A stretch of 5,866 nucleotides of DNA from Candidatus Cloacimonadota bacterium (GTDB lineage Bacteria; Cloacimonadota; Cloacimonadia; Cloacimonadales; Cloacimonadaceae): assembly GCA_023228125.1 (NCBI GenBank), contig JALOBT010000076.1, forward strand, positions 1 to 5,866, written 5' to 3'. This document shows, piece by piece, positions 1 to 5,747 of the stretch. Each line of letters starts with the position of its first letter. The first letter of the stretch is position 1. The position numbers and the translations under genes are program-made. The notes below the pieces were generated by a model. That model had not been told where the DNA came from and searched no databases. It saw nothing but the letters and a program-made list of their open reading frames with translations.

Positions 1-1
1 C

Positions 2-1075
2 ATGCACAACAGCAAGTCCAAGCTGGCCTTTGGTCTGGGTAAAGACATCTCTGGACGCCCCATCGTGGCCGATCTCAGCCGCATGCCTCACCTGTTGATC
101 GCCGGTGCTACCGGTAGCGGTAAATCCGTGTGTATCAATACCATCCTTATGAGCCTGATCATGCGCACCACCCCGGATGATCTCCGGCTGATTTTGATCG
201 ATCCCAAACGCGTGGAACTGGCCGGATACGCCAATCTTCCCCATCTGATCGGAGACGTGGTCACAGATCCGGATACCGCGCTGGAAACCATGTATTGGGC
301 GGTGAAAGAGATGGAGCGGCGCTATGAACTCTTGCAAGATGTCAAGGTGCGTGATATCCTGGGTTACAACGAAAGAAGCAGCCGAGACGAAGAGCTGGAA
401 AGACTGCCTTATATCGTGATCGTGGTGGATGAATTTGCCGATTTGATCATGACCAGCGGCAAGGATATCGAGCTGCCCATCACCCGTCTGACGCAGATGG
501 CGCGCGCTGTGGGTATTCATCTGGTTTTGGCCACGCAGCGTCCTTCCATCAAGGTCATCACCGGCATCATCAAAGCAAACTTTTCTGCGCGCATCGCCTT
601 CCAGGTTTCCTCCCGGGTGGATAGCCGTGTGATCCTGGATATGATAGGTGCAGAGCGGCTTTTGGGCAGTGGAGACATGCTGTTTCTGCCTCCGGGCAAA
701 CCCAGCTCTCAGCGCATCCATGGCGCTTATGTTTCAGATCAGGAGATTGCCCGGGTGAATGACTATCTGGCCCTGCAACCCAAACCTAAACAAGATTTTA
801 GCCTGCAAAAGGAGATCGAGCAAAAGCGTGATGGTATCTTTGAGTGGGATGACGAGCTTTTCCCGGAGGCCGCGCGGGTGATTGTGCGCTCTGGAACCGC
901 CTCGGTCTCCATGCTGCAAAGGCATTTCAAGATCGGTTATGCCAGAGCGGGCCGGCTGATCGACCTTTTGGAACAAGCGCAAGTCGTGGGCCCCCATCTG
1001 GGCAGTAAATCCCGCGATGTAAGCGCAAACCGTGATGATCTCATCCGGCTGGGAGTATTAAATGAAGAAGATTAG
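2..1075 (+). CDS. ftsK: DNA translocase FtsK/SpoIIIE, C-terminal part (5' end outside window)
   Basis: This is the motor half of the septal DNA pump that moves and resolves chromosomes at division. Of the 357 visible residues, a LGKDISGRP segment (12-20) leads into Walker A GATGSGKS (35-42). The IDPKRVELAGY block (66-76) and Walker B IVIVVDEFADL (138-148, with D143-E144) follow, then the family signature around ATQRPS (177-182), IKANFSARIAFQVSS (190-204) and LLGSGDML (220-227). Residues about 285-340 form the gamma winged helix that reads orienting DNA motifs in this family, ending in GSKSRDV. The N-terminal membrane segments and linker expected of FtsK are missing because the window begins inside the gene, so the Met at base 2 is probably internal. 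One oddity is IKVITG where many FtsK proteins have VDVITG. The gene ends TAG at 1073-1075, overlapping lolA. Confidence 0.96.
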   Translation: MHNSKSKLAFGLGKDISGRPIVADLSRMPHLLIAGATGSGKSVCINTILMSLIMRTTPDDLRLILIDPKRVELAGYANLPHLIGDVVTDPDTALETMYWAVKEMERRYELLQDVKVRDILGYNERSSRDEELERLPYIVIVVDEFADLIMTSGKDIELPITRLTQMARAVGIHLVLATQRPSIKVITGIIKANFSARIAFQVSSRVDSRVILDMIGAERLLGSGDMLFLPPGKPSSQRIHGAYVSDQEIARVNDYLALQPKPKQDFSLQKEIEQKRDGIFEWDDELFPEAARVIVRSGTASVSMLQRHFKIGYARAGRLIDLLEQAQVVGPHLGSKSRDVSANRDDLIRLGVLNEED

Positions 1076-1673
1076 TCTATTGATGCTGCTGTTCTGCGGC
1101 CTGCTTTGGGCTCAGAATAGCCAGGAATTGTATCAGAAATTGGACAGCCGTTACGGCAGCCTGAGCAGCTTTCAGGCGGAAGTCAAGCAGGTCAATTTCT
1201 TTAGCCGCATCGACCGCACCATCAGCTATGAAGGTAAGTTTTACTTCTCAGGCGGCCGCATGCTGATGAGCTTTGCCAAGCCCTCCCTGCAGAGGATGTA
1301 TATTCAGGGCGGCAAGGCCGAACTCTATGACGGCAGCTCCAAAACCTTATACCGCAGTGATATCATGCCAGAGGCGAACAAGATGAACCCTCTGGAGCTT
1401 TTGCAGCTTTATTGGAATAAAAGCCAGGTGAAGATCAGCGCGCAGGACAAGGCGCACAGTTGGGTAAGGCTCAGCCCAAAATCCGATCCCATGCTCAAGG
1501 AATTGGAAGCCAAAATCGACAATAAAAGCGGTATAGTGCAGACCCTTAGCTATACTGATCTCTCTGATAACAAAGTCACTTACAGCTTTAGTAATATAGT
1601 CATAAACCGCCCCATTGCTGCCCAGGTCTGGAATTTTAGCTATCCCCCAGACACGCAGATTATCGAGCAATGA
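1062..1673 (+). CDS. lolA: Outer-membrane lipoprotein carrier protein LolA
   Basis: LolA shuttles lipoproteins across the periplasm from the LolCDE ABC transporter to the outer membrane. The 203-residue product matches the family's usual length. It begins with a signal peptide: two Lys, a hydrophobic stretch at 5-16, and a likely signal peptidase I cut after LLWA (A17). The mature part opens with a helix, ELYQKLDSRYGSLSSFQAEV, followed by the beta-rich pattern of the LolA half-barrel, including YEGKFYFSGGRMLMSFAKP (56-74), which is the typical 'G.f.f..p..frw...P' region. Cys12 is not in a lipobox because the -1 residue is Phe and the hydrophobic core continues past it. The start is supported by GGGAG at 1051-1055, six bases upstream and inside ftsK. 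The 14-nt overlap suggests translational coupling. The assignment rests on pattern and context, since LolA sequences diverge strongly. Confidence 0.88.
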   Translation: MKKISLLMLLFCGLLWAQNSQELYQKLDSRYGSLSSFQAEVKQVNFFSRIDRTISYEGKFYFSGGRMLMSFAKPSLQRMYIQGGKAELYDGSSKTLYRSDIMPEANKMNPLELLQLYWNKSQVKISAQDKAHSWVRLSPKSDPMLKELEAKIDNKSGIVQTLSYTDLSDNKVTYSFSNIVINRPIAAQVWNFSYPPDTQIIEQ

Positions 1674-1702
1674 GGCCTTAAATTCCGTAATTGATTCCGC
1701 CC

Positions 1703-1708
1703 AAGGAG
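1703..1708 (+). promoter_or_regulatory. Shine-Dalgarno site fixing the manC start
   Basis: AAGGAG lies six bases before ATG 1715. It selects that ATG over the in-frame TTG at 1691, which lies upstream of this site and has no comparable ribosome binding sequence. Confidence 0.8.
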
Positions 1709-1714
1709 AATGAA

Positions 1715-2770
1715 ATGATCGCAGTCATAATGGCCGGAGGCTCTGGAACCAGATTCTGGCCTCAAAGCCGCAAAGACCATCCCAAGCAGTTCTTACAGGT
1801 AGCCGGATCCCGCTCTATGATCCAATTGACCGTGGACCGCCTTTTGCCCCTCATACCTGTGAATAATATCTACATCGTTACCGCCGCCGATCAGGTGGCT
1901 TTGGTGGTAGAGCATCTGCCCGCTCTGCCCGAGGAAAACATCATCATCGAGCCTTTTGGCATGAACACCGCCCCTTGCATCGCCCTCAGTCTGCAATATC
2001 TAAAGCCTCTTTACAGCGAGGATACCACCATGATCGTGCTGCCGGCGGATCATGTGATCCGGCATACCGAGGCCTTTCTGGACAGCCTCAAAAAAGCGCA
2101 GCAGACAGCCCAAAGCGGTGCTCTGATCACCTTTGGCATCGTTCCAGACCACCCTGCCACAGGCTATGGCTATATCGAAGCCGGCACAGAGGTGGAAGCC
2201 GGGATTTTCAAGGTGCAAAGATTCAAGGAAAAGCCCGATCTGAAGACCGCCACAGCTTTTTTGGAGCAGGGTGGCTTTTATTGGAATAGCGGTATGTTTT
2301 GCTGGAGTTTGGCCTCAATCTCCCAGGCTTTTGAGGCGCACTTGCCCCAGGCTGCTGAGCTCTGCGATAAGATCGGCAAAATCTGGCACGAGCAAGGCAT
2401 ATCAGCAGATATATCTGAGCTTTACCGGCAAATGCCCCGCCTGCCCATCGATATCGGCATCATGGAAAAAGCCGAAAAGCGCTATGTGATTCCGGTGGAT
2501 ATCGGTTGGAGCGATGTGGGCTCTTTCAAGGCCCTGGCCGAGATCAATCCTGCCGATGAACAAGGCAACGCCAGCAATTCCGAAATCATGACTATAGATG
2601 CCAAGGACAACTTCGTGCAAAGCGGTAAATTCACCGCCTTGATCGGAGTGGAAAATCTGATCATCATCGAAACCGAAGATGCTATTTTGGTCTGCCAAAA
2701 AGACCGCGCCGAGGAAGTAAAACACATCGTGGAAAGACTTTCCCAGGCCGGGCGCAACGATCTGCTTTAA
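1715..2770 (+). CDS. manC: Mannose-1-phosphate guanylyltransferase (GDP-mannose pyrophosphorylase)
   Basis: The enzyme makes GDP-mannose from mannose-1-phosphate and GTP in the cytoplasm, supplying mannose-, fucose- or related sugars for surface glycans. Counting from ATG 1715 (351 aa), the nucleotide-binding signature GGSGTRFWPQSR (8-19) with PKQF (23-26) is intact. It is followed by EPFGMNTAPCIA (79-90), the VLPADH metal and sugar site (108-113), GYGYIEAG (150-157), FKEKPD (170-175), the WNSGMF segment (190-195) and GWSDVGSF (264-271). The length fits the single-domain type; the C-terminal cupin isomerase domain of bifunctional ManC/AlgA enzymes is absent. The frame also extends up to a TTG at 1691, but the strong Shine-Dalgarno favours 1715. 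The gene starts 41 nt after lolA on the same strand, so co-transcription is likely. A sister nucleotidyltransferase specificity is possible, but the PKQF and VLPADH motifs argue for GDP-mannose. Confidence 0.93.
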   Translation: MIAVIMAGGSGTRFWPQSRKDHPKQFLQVAGSRSMIQLTVDRLLPLIPVNNIYIVTAADQVALVVEHLPALPEENIIIEPFGMNTAPCIALSLQYLKPLYSEDTTMIVLPADHVIRHTEAFLDSLKKAQQTAQSGALITFGIVPDHPATGYGYIEAGTEVEAGIFKVQRFKEKPDLKTATAFLEQGGFYWNSGMFCWSLASISQAFEAHLPQAAELCDKIGKIWHEQGISADISELYRQMPRLPIDIGIMEKAEKRYVIPVDIGWSDVGSFKALAEINPADEQGNASNSEIMTIDAKDNFVQSGKFTALIGVENLIIIETEDAILVCQKDRAEEVKHIVERLSQAGRNDLL

Positions 2771-2794
2771 ATATATCTATCCAGGAGAAGAATA

Positions 2795-3688
2795 ATGGAC
2801 CCCAGAACTTTTGACTATATCTACCTCAAGAACCATGGCGCCTCCGATGAAGAAATCAGCAAAGAACTCGAGCTGAGCCTTGAAGAAATCCAGCTTATGC
2901 AGCAAACTCTGCGCTCTGTCCTGAGGGAAATCGAAGCCGAACGTCCCCAAGCCCGAACCATAGGCGCAGATTTTGCCCGCCTCACCAGCAATGTTTATGC
3001 CGAAAAGAGCGATCAGGAGCTTGAGCTTGTTCGCCCTGATGCCATCAAAGCGCGCAGTGGTGAGATCTTTGCTCTGCCGGCCGTAGGTAAGCTCGATTTT
3101 GGCCAGATCTCCCTCCAGGACGCCATCTCGCAGCGTCGCAGCCTCAGAAAGTATAGCGATGAACCGCTCAGCCAGGAAGAACTCTCCTTCCTGCTCTATT
3201 GCAGCTCCTGGGCCCGCGATTTCAGATCCAACGAACGCATGGAAATCACCTTCCGCAATGTGCCTTCTGCTGGCTCCCGCCATCCCATCGAGACTTTTGT
3301 GGACCTACGCCGGGTTGCCGGACTCAAACCCGGCCTGTATTATTATCACCCCATCAAACACTGCCTCATCCTCTACGATGAAAGCCCTGAAACCCAGAAT
3401 AAGGTCTTTGAGGGCTGTTTCAGACAGGAAATGATCCAGAGTTCCGCGGCAAATTTCATCTATACAGCCGTGCCCTACCGCACTACCTGGCGCTACGGGC
3501 AACGCGGCTATCGCTACCTCTATATCGATGCCGGACACATCGGGCAAAACCTGAGTCTGGCCGCAGAAGCCGTGGGCTCAGGTGCCTGCATGATCGGTGC
3601 CTATCTGGATGAAGCCCTCAATAAGGTCCTCAAGATCGATGGCACCCAGGAATTTGTGATCTACGTGGCAGCCGTGGGCAAGAAGTAA
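2795..3688 (+). CDS. SagB/ThcOx-type nitroreductase-family flavoprotein with helix-turn-helix-like N-terminus
   Basis: This is a 297-residue protein whose C-terminal two thirds is a nitroreductase-fold, presumably FMN-dependent, domain of the SagB type. The flavin phosphate motif QRRSLRKYSDEPLS is at 113-126, PSAGSRHPIE at 157-166, GLYYYHP at 180-186, the helix IDAGHIGQNLSLAAEAVG at 244-261, and the C-terminal VIYVAAVGK strand at 288-296. These are the family's hallmarks. SagB proteins of known role oxidise azolines in peptide natural products, but no cyclodehydratase or precursor peptide is visible, so the substrate is unknown. Residues about 14-45 (GASDEEISKELELSLEEIQ) look like a small helix-turn-helix, followed by a charged linker to about 100. 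AGGAG at 2783-2787 supports the ATG. The gene lies 24 nt after manC and is probably last in the operon. Confidence 0.87.
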   Translation: MDPRTFDYIYLKNHGASDEEISKELELSLEEIQLMQQTLRSVLREIEAERPQARTIGADFARLTSNVYAEKSDQELELVRPDAIKARSGEIFALPAVGKLDFGQISLQDAISQRRSLRKYSDEPLSQEELSFLLYCSSWARDFRSNERMEITFRNVPSAGSRHPIETFVDLRRVAGLKPGLYYYHPIKHCLILYDESPETQNKVFEGCFRQEMIQSSAANFIYTAVPYRTTWRYGQRGYRYLYIDAGHIGQNLSLAAEAVGSGACMIGAYLDEALNKVLKIDGTQEFVIYVAAVGKK

Positions 3689-3716
3689 TGTAAAATTTAG
3701 AATGTATGATGTAGAA
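3689..3716 (+). repeat. Four tandem heptamers, consensus TGTAGAA
   Basis: TGTAAAA, TTTAGAA, TGTATGA and TGTAGAA follow one another without a gap, starting directly after the nitroreductase stop codon. Each differs from TGTAGAA by no more than two bases. It is a small A/T-rich microsatellite-like tract of unknown role. Confidence 0.7.
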
Positions 3717-3744
3717 TTATTGGCGGGGCTGAGCTGGTGTGATC

Positions 3745-3770
3745 GTAGGGGCGTTGGGCCGAACGCCCAA
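3745..3770 (+). repeat. Hairpin repeat element, copy 1
   Basis: The element begins GTAGGGGC and forms a 7-bp stem, GGGCGTT (3749-3755) with AACGCCC (3762-3768), around a 6-base loop. A related copy lies inverted at 3861-3886. No T-run follows on either strand, so it does not look like an intrinsic terminator. Confidence 0.7.
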
Positions 3771-3790
3771 AACCACATCCCGTTGATCAT

Positions 3791-3830
3791 AATGCGGGGA
3801 TTTTGGGACACAATGCGAGAATTGCGACAC
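3791..3830 (+). repeat. Two imperfect direct repeats, AATGCG...GACAC
   Basis: Bases 3791-3811 and 3812-3830 are adjacent, similar units. Both begin AATGCG and end GACAC, with lengths of 21 and 19. A weaker third AATGCG follows at 3850-3855. They sit between the two hairpin elements. Repeated short terminal units of this style occur at the ends of some insertion sequences, but no transposase is present. Confidence 0.5.
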
Positions 3831-3860
3831 AAAACAGGAATTTACCCATAATGCGATGCC

Positions 3861-3886
3861 ATTGGGCTTTCACCCAAAGCCCCTAC
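3861..3886 (-). repeat. Hairpin repeat element, copy 2 (inverted)
   Basis: Read on the minus strand it begins GTAGGGGC like copy 1. It forms a 7-bp stem, GGGCTTT (3864-3870) with AAAGCCC (3876-3882), around a 5-base loop. Relative to copy 1 one stem base pair has changed from G-C to T-A on both sides, a compensatory change that supports a conserved hairpin. Confidence 0.7.
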
Positions 3887-3943
3887 ATGCCGTTGCGATC
3901 CTCTCCCATGGGTAACCGTAGCCATCAATTTGCTATTAAAACA

Positions 3944-3990
3944 CTTTCGACTCGAGTTGACTCGAGATTCTGAGTCAACTCGAGTCAAAG
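3944..3990. repeat. Long palindrome with 15-bp perfect arms
   Basis: GACTCGAGTTGACTC (3949-3963) is followed, after an 8-base loop, by its exact reverse complement at 3972-3986. Allowing C3948 to bulge, CTTT (3944-3947) pairs with AAAG (3987-3990), giving 19 bp in all. The hexamer CTCGAG occurs three times (3951, 3961, 3979), so GACTCGAG is also a direct repeat at 10-bp spacing (3949 and 3959). There is no clean T-run after it. Confidence 0.9.
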
Positions 3991-4037
3991 ACAAATCAAA
4001 AGCGTGACAGAGCATACAGCGCGGCCCGATGCTGGAT

Positions 4038-4074
4038 TCGATACGTCTCGTGTCGAGTAAGGCCGCCGGCCTTA
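4038..4074. repeat. Two adjacent small hairpins
   Basis: TCGATA (4038-4043) can pair with TGTCGA (4051-4056), including one G-T wobble. Next to it, TAAGGCC (4058-4064) pairs perfectly with GGCCTTA (4068-4074) over a three-base loop. Neither has a following T-tract. The role is unknown. Confidence 0.55.
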
Positions 4075-4111
4075 GAAAAGGCTCATTATCCCGGTTCAAT
4101 ACCTTATAAAC

Positions 4112-4142
4112 GAGTCCTGTAGGGACGCTATTTCAGATAGCA
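4112..4142 (+). repeat. 31-bp dispersed repeat, copy A
   Basis: The unit reads GAGTCC, a variable loop, GGGACG, then a tail ending TTTCAGATAGCA. GTCC and GGAC form one hairpin, and GCTAT (4127-4131) with ATAGC (4137-4141) a second. It matches copy B at 26 of 31 positions without gaps. Confidence 0.9.
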
Positions 4143-4164
4143 ACCAATAGCCAGACAATGGTTT

Positions 4165-4195
4165 GAGTCCCATCGGGACGGTATTTTAGATAGCA
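4165..4195 (+). repeat. 31-bp dispersed repeat, copy B
   Basis: It has the same length and orientation as copy A, 22 bases after it. The first hairpin is a perfect 5-bp stem, GTCCC with GGGAC, around ATC. The second hairpin is weakened by a G-G mismatch. The tail reads TTTTAGATAGCA. Confidence 0.9.
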
Positions 4196-4264
4196 CCAAC
4201 GGCCACAGCTAAAAACAACACTGCAATACGCCGTTGAAATCCTCCATTTACTCTTTCCCCGATA

Positions 4265-4282
4265 ATCTGTGAGATCTGTGAG
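4265..4282 (+). repeat. Tandem 9-bp duplication ATCTGTGAG
   Basis: ATCTGTGAG occurs twice in immediate succession, at 4265-4273 and 4274-4282. No gene or structure is associated with it. Confidence 0.7.
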
Positions 4283-4333
4283 AGACTTTTTGCCCAAGCC
4301 CCGAAACCCTAATCGGCAAACAAGCTGTAATCC

Positions 4334-4381
4334 GCGGATCATAATCGGCATATAACAGCTCTTTAGCCGATCATGATCCGC
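4334..4381. promoter_or_regulatory. 16-bp imperfect inverted repeat upstream of the ATPase promoter
   Basis: GCGGATCATAATCGGC (4334-4349) and GCCGATCATGATCCGC (4366-4381) are reverse complements at 15 of 16 positions, separated by exactly 16 bases. Each arm overlaps a further perfect palindrome: ATCCGCGGAT at 4330-4339 and GATCATGATC at 4369-4378. The right arm ends 16 bases before the TTGACA box. The arrangement would suit a dimeric regulator or an element end, and a binding role is inference. Confidence 0.55.
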
Positions 4382-4397
4382 AATTCGCAGGTTTCCC

Positions 4398-4426
4398 TTG
4401 ACATATTATAGCATTATAGCAAGATA
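4398..4426 (+). promoter_or_regulatory. Sigma-70-type promoter for the DUF4143 ATPase gene
   Basis: A perfect -35 box TTGACA lies at 4398-4403. The -10 is weak: CAAGAT (4420-4425) or AAGATA (4421-4426) at 16-17 bp spacing. ATAGCA occurs three times at an exact 8-bp step (4408, 4416, 4424), filling the spacer and overlapping the -10 area. A transcript starting near 4432 would have a leader of only about a dozen bases. Confidence 0.55.
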
Positions 4427-4443
4427 GCACTTGAGGTAAGAAT

Positions 4444-5571
4444 ATGATAAAGCGCACTATAGAACACAGCATCAGACAGCGATTGTTTGGTGGAAAGGCA
4501 ATAGTGGTCATCGGACCCCGGCAGAGTGGCAAAACCACGTTATTAAAGAAGATTTATCGGGAATATCAGGATCAGGCAGATTTTTACAATTGCGACGAAA
4601 CCGAGATTAGCAGGCTGTTCTCAAATCAGAATGCCGCAGTTCTGAAAAGCGTGATCGGCTCCAGCAAGCTGATCTTCCTGGACGAAGCGCAACGAGTTGA
4701 TAATATCGGTCTTACCATCAAGATCATCGTGGATACCTTCCCCGAAGTGCAAGTCTTGGCCAGCGGCTCTTCCGCCTTTGAACTCAGTGATAAACTCAGT
4801 GAACCGCTCACCGGCCGGAAATGGGAATATCAGCTCTATCCCCTGTCCTTTGAAGAACTGGCCACGCACACAAACCTGCCCACCGAAATCGCTAATCTGA
4901 AGCTGCGCCTGCTTTACGGCTCATATCCGGAAGTGGTGACCAAGCCCGGTCAGGAAATAGAAAACCTCAGCAACTTGGGTTCGGACTACCTCTACAAGGA
5001 TATTTTCACCCTGCACGACATCCGCAAACCGGAATTGATCGAGAAACTCTTGCAAGCCCTGGCCTTAAAAATCAGCTCTGAAGTCTCCTATAATGAGCTG
5101 GCTCAATTGCTGAGTTCGGATCCGGAGACCATCGCCCGCTACATCCGGATTTTGGAACGTGCTGGCATCATCTTCCGTTTGCCAAACTTCAGCAGCAATC
5201 AACGCAATGAGATCAAACGTTCCCGCAAAATCTATTTCTGGGACAACGGCATCCGCAATAGCCTGCTTTCGGATTTCAGGCCTATAGACCTGCGAGATGA
5301 TATCGGCAAATTGTGGGTAAACTATGTGGTTTCAGAGCTTGCCAAGTACCGCGACAACCACAAATCGCTGGCTAAAGCCCATTTTTGGCGTTCGAGAACT
5401 GCCGCTGAAATCGATTATCTGGAGATCGAAAACGCTCAAATCACAGCTTATGAGATTAAATGGAATCCCAAAAAGAAGCAGGTGAGCCGAGCCTTCACTA
5501 ATGCCTATCCTGAGGCAGAGCTCGACTTCATCAATCCAGAGAATTACTTTTTGTATTTGATGCCGAAATAG
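4444..5571 (+). CDS. AAA-type ATPase with C-terminal DUF4143 domain
   Basis: This is a complete 375-residue protein of a very widespread but poorly understood prokaryotic ATPase family. Walker A GPRQSGKTT is at 24-32 and Walker B KLIFLDEAQ at 75-83. The sensor-like strand VLASGSSAFEL (104-114) and the LTGRK loop (122-126, conserved Arg) follow, then YPLSFEEL (132-139) and GSYPEVV (159-165). Residues about 210-245 resemble a winged helix. The end, FWRSRTAAEIDYLEIE then AYEIKW (314-340), has the EID...E-x-K spacing of PD-(D/E)XK nuclease-like folds, a known family trait; activity cannot be judged. GAGG(T) at 4433-4437, six bases before ATG 4444, fixes the start. The gene stands alone, with its own promoter, between clusters of 31-bp repeats. 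This suggests an accessory, possibly transferred gene; family members have no settled cellular role. Confidence 0.9.
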   Translation: MIKRTIEHSIRQRLFGGKAIVVIGPRQSGKTTLLKKIYREYQDQADFYNCDETEISRLFSNQNAAVLKSVIGSSKLIFLDEAQRVDNIGLTIKIIVDTFPEVQVLASGSSAFELSDKLSEPLTGRKWEYQLYPLSFEELATHTNLPTEIANLKLRLLYGSYPEVVTKPGQEIENLSNLGSDYLYKDIFTLHDIRKPELIEKLLQALALKISSEVSYNELAQLLSSDPETIARYIRILERAGIIFRLPNFSSNQRNEIKRSRKIYFWDNGIRNSLLSDFRPIDLRDDIGKLWVNYVVSELAKYRDNHKSLAKAHFWRSRTAAEIDYLEIENAQITAYEIKWNPKKKQVSRAFTNAYPEAELDFINPENYFLYLMPK

Positions 5572-5630
5572 GGCATAGCTCTCTCGGCTTTTGAAAACGT
5601 CCTGCACAACTAACAACCAAACACCCGCTT

Positions 5631-5661
5631 GAGTGCCACAGCTACGCTATTTCAGATAGCA
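5631..5661 (+). repeat. 31-bp dispersed repeat, copy C (left half degenerate)
   Basis: The right 18 bases, ACGCTATTTCAGATAGCA (5644-5661), are identical to copy A. The left 13 keep only GAGT plus scattered matches at the same total length, so the first hairpin is lost. The GCTAT/ATAGC hairpin is intact. Confidence 0.8.
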
Positions 5662-5686
5662 AACGTATGTCACACAATAGATCCAA

Positions 5687-5717
5687 TGCTATCTGAAATG
5701 CCGTCCCGATAGGACTC
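5687..5717 (-). repeat. 31-bp dispersed repeat, copy D
   Basis: On the minus strand it reads GAGTCC, TATC, GGGACG, then GCATTTCAGATAGCA. It is the same length as A and B and lies in inverted orientation 25 bases from copy C. Its first hairpin has GTCC pairing with GGAC. Confidence 0.9.
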
Positions 5718-5737
5718 GGGGGTATATGGCCGTGACG

Positions 5738-5747
5738 TGCTATCTGA
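5738..5747 (-). repeat. 31-bp repeat copy E, right-hand 10 bases only (interrupted by intron)
   Basis: On the minus strand TCAGATAGCA, the last ten bases of the unit, follows directly after the group II intron end. The other 21 bases are not in the window and are expected on the far side of the intron. It lies 20 bases from copy D, like the other inter-copy gaps. Confidence 0.75.

Larger units (their letters stand above)
3689..4443. other. Repeat-rich intergenic region without a supportable gene
   Basis: About 755 bases separate the nitroreductase stop from the ATPase start. The open frames in it (for example minus-strand 3842-4099 and 4133-4351) run across palindromes and repeat copies, show no recognisable domain, and are not credible genes. 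The stretch holds heptamer repeats, two hairpin elements in inverted orientation, a long palindrome, a GC-rich hairpin, two 31-bp repeats, a tandem 9-mer, a 16-bp inverted repeat and the ATPase promoter. I see no convincing T-tract terminator for the upstream operon and no tRNA or other structured RNA that I recognise. Confidence 0.75.
5572..5747. other. Intergenic region downstream of the ATPase gene
   Basis: The 176 bases between the ATPase stop and the intron end contain two full 31-bp repeats (C, D) and the 10-base stump of a third (E). No strong intrinsic terminator follows the ATPase stop. The inverted pair C/D can form a hairpin of about 15 bp and might serve as one without a T-tract. 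Confidence 0.6.

Noticed and set aside
2..4. ATG at base 2 as the start of the first protein
   Set aside because: FtsK needs upstream membrane and linker segments, and the frame is open to the window edge. This Met is most likely internal.
1062..1115. LolA precursor as a lipoprotein because of Cys12
   Set aside because: The residues before the Cys (LLF) do not form a lipobox, and the hydrophobic core runs on past it to a good signal peptidase I site.
1691..1714. TTG 1691 as the start of the guanylyltransferase
   Set aside because: It would add eight residues before the conserved N-terminal strand and place the good AAGGAG site inside the coding sequence. ATG 1715 is correctly spaced from that site.
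2777..3283. 168-codon open frame on the minus strand
   Set aside because: It is fully antisense to the nitroreductase gene, has no recognisable domain, and is explained by the codon bias of the real gene.
3749..3768. Hairpin after the nitroreductase gene as an intrinsic terminator
   Set aside because: The stem is fine, but neither strand has a run of T after it, and a covarying copy occurs inverted nearby, so a repeat element explains it better.
3842..4351. Minus-strand open frames at 3842-4099 and 4133-4351
   Set aside because: They run through the palindromes and 31-bp repeats, have no family resemblance or good ribosome site, and are probably chance frames in spacer DNA.
4112..5717. CRISPR-like spacing: 31-bp repeats with 20-25 base gaps
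   Set aside because: Only two copies occur per cluster in a row, orientation flips between copies, the repeats are degenerate, and no cas gene is present. It is better explained as an intergenic palindromic repeat family.
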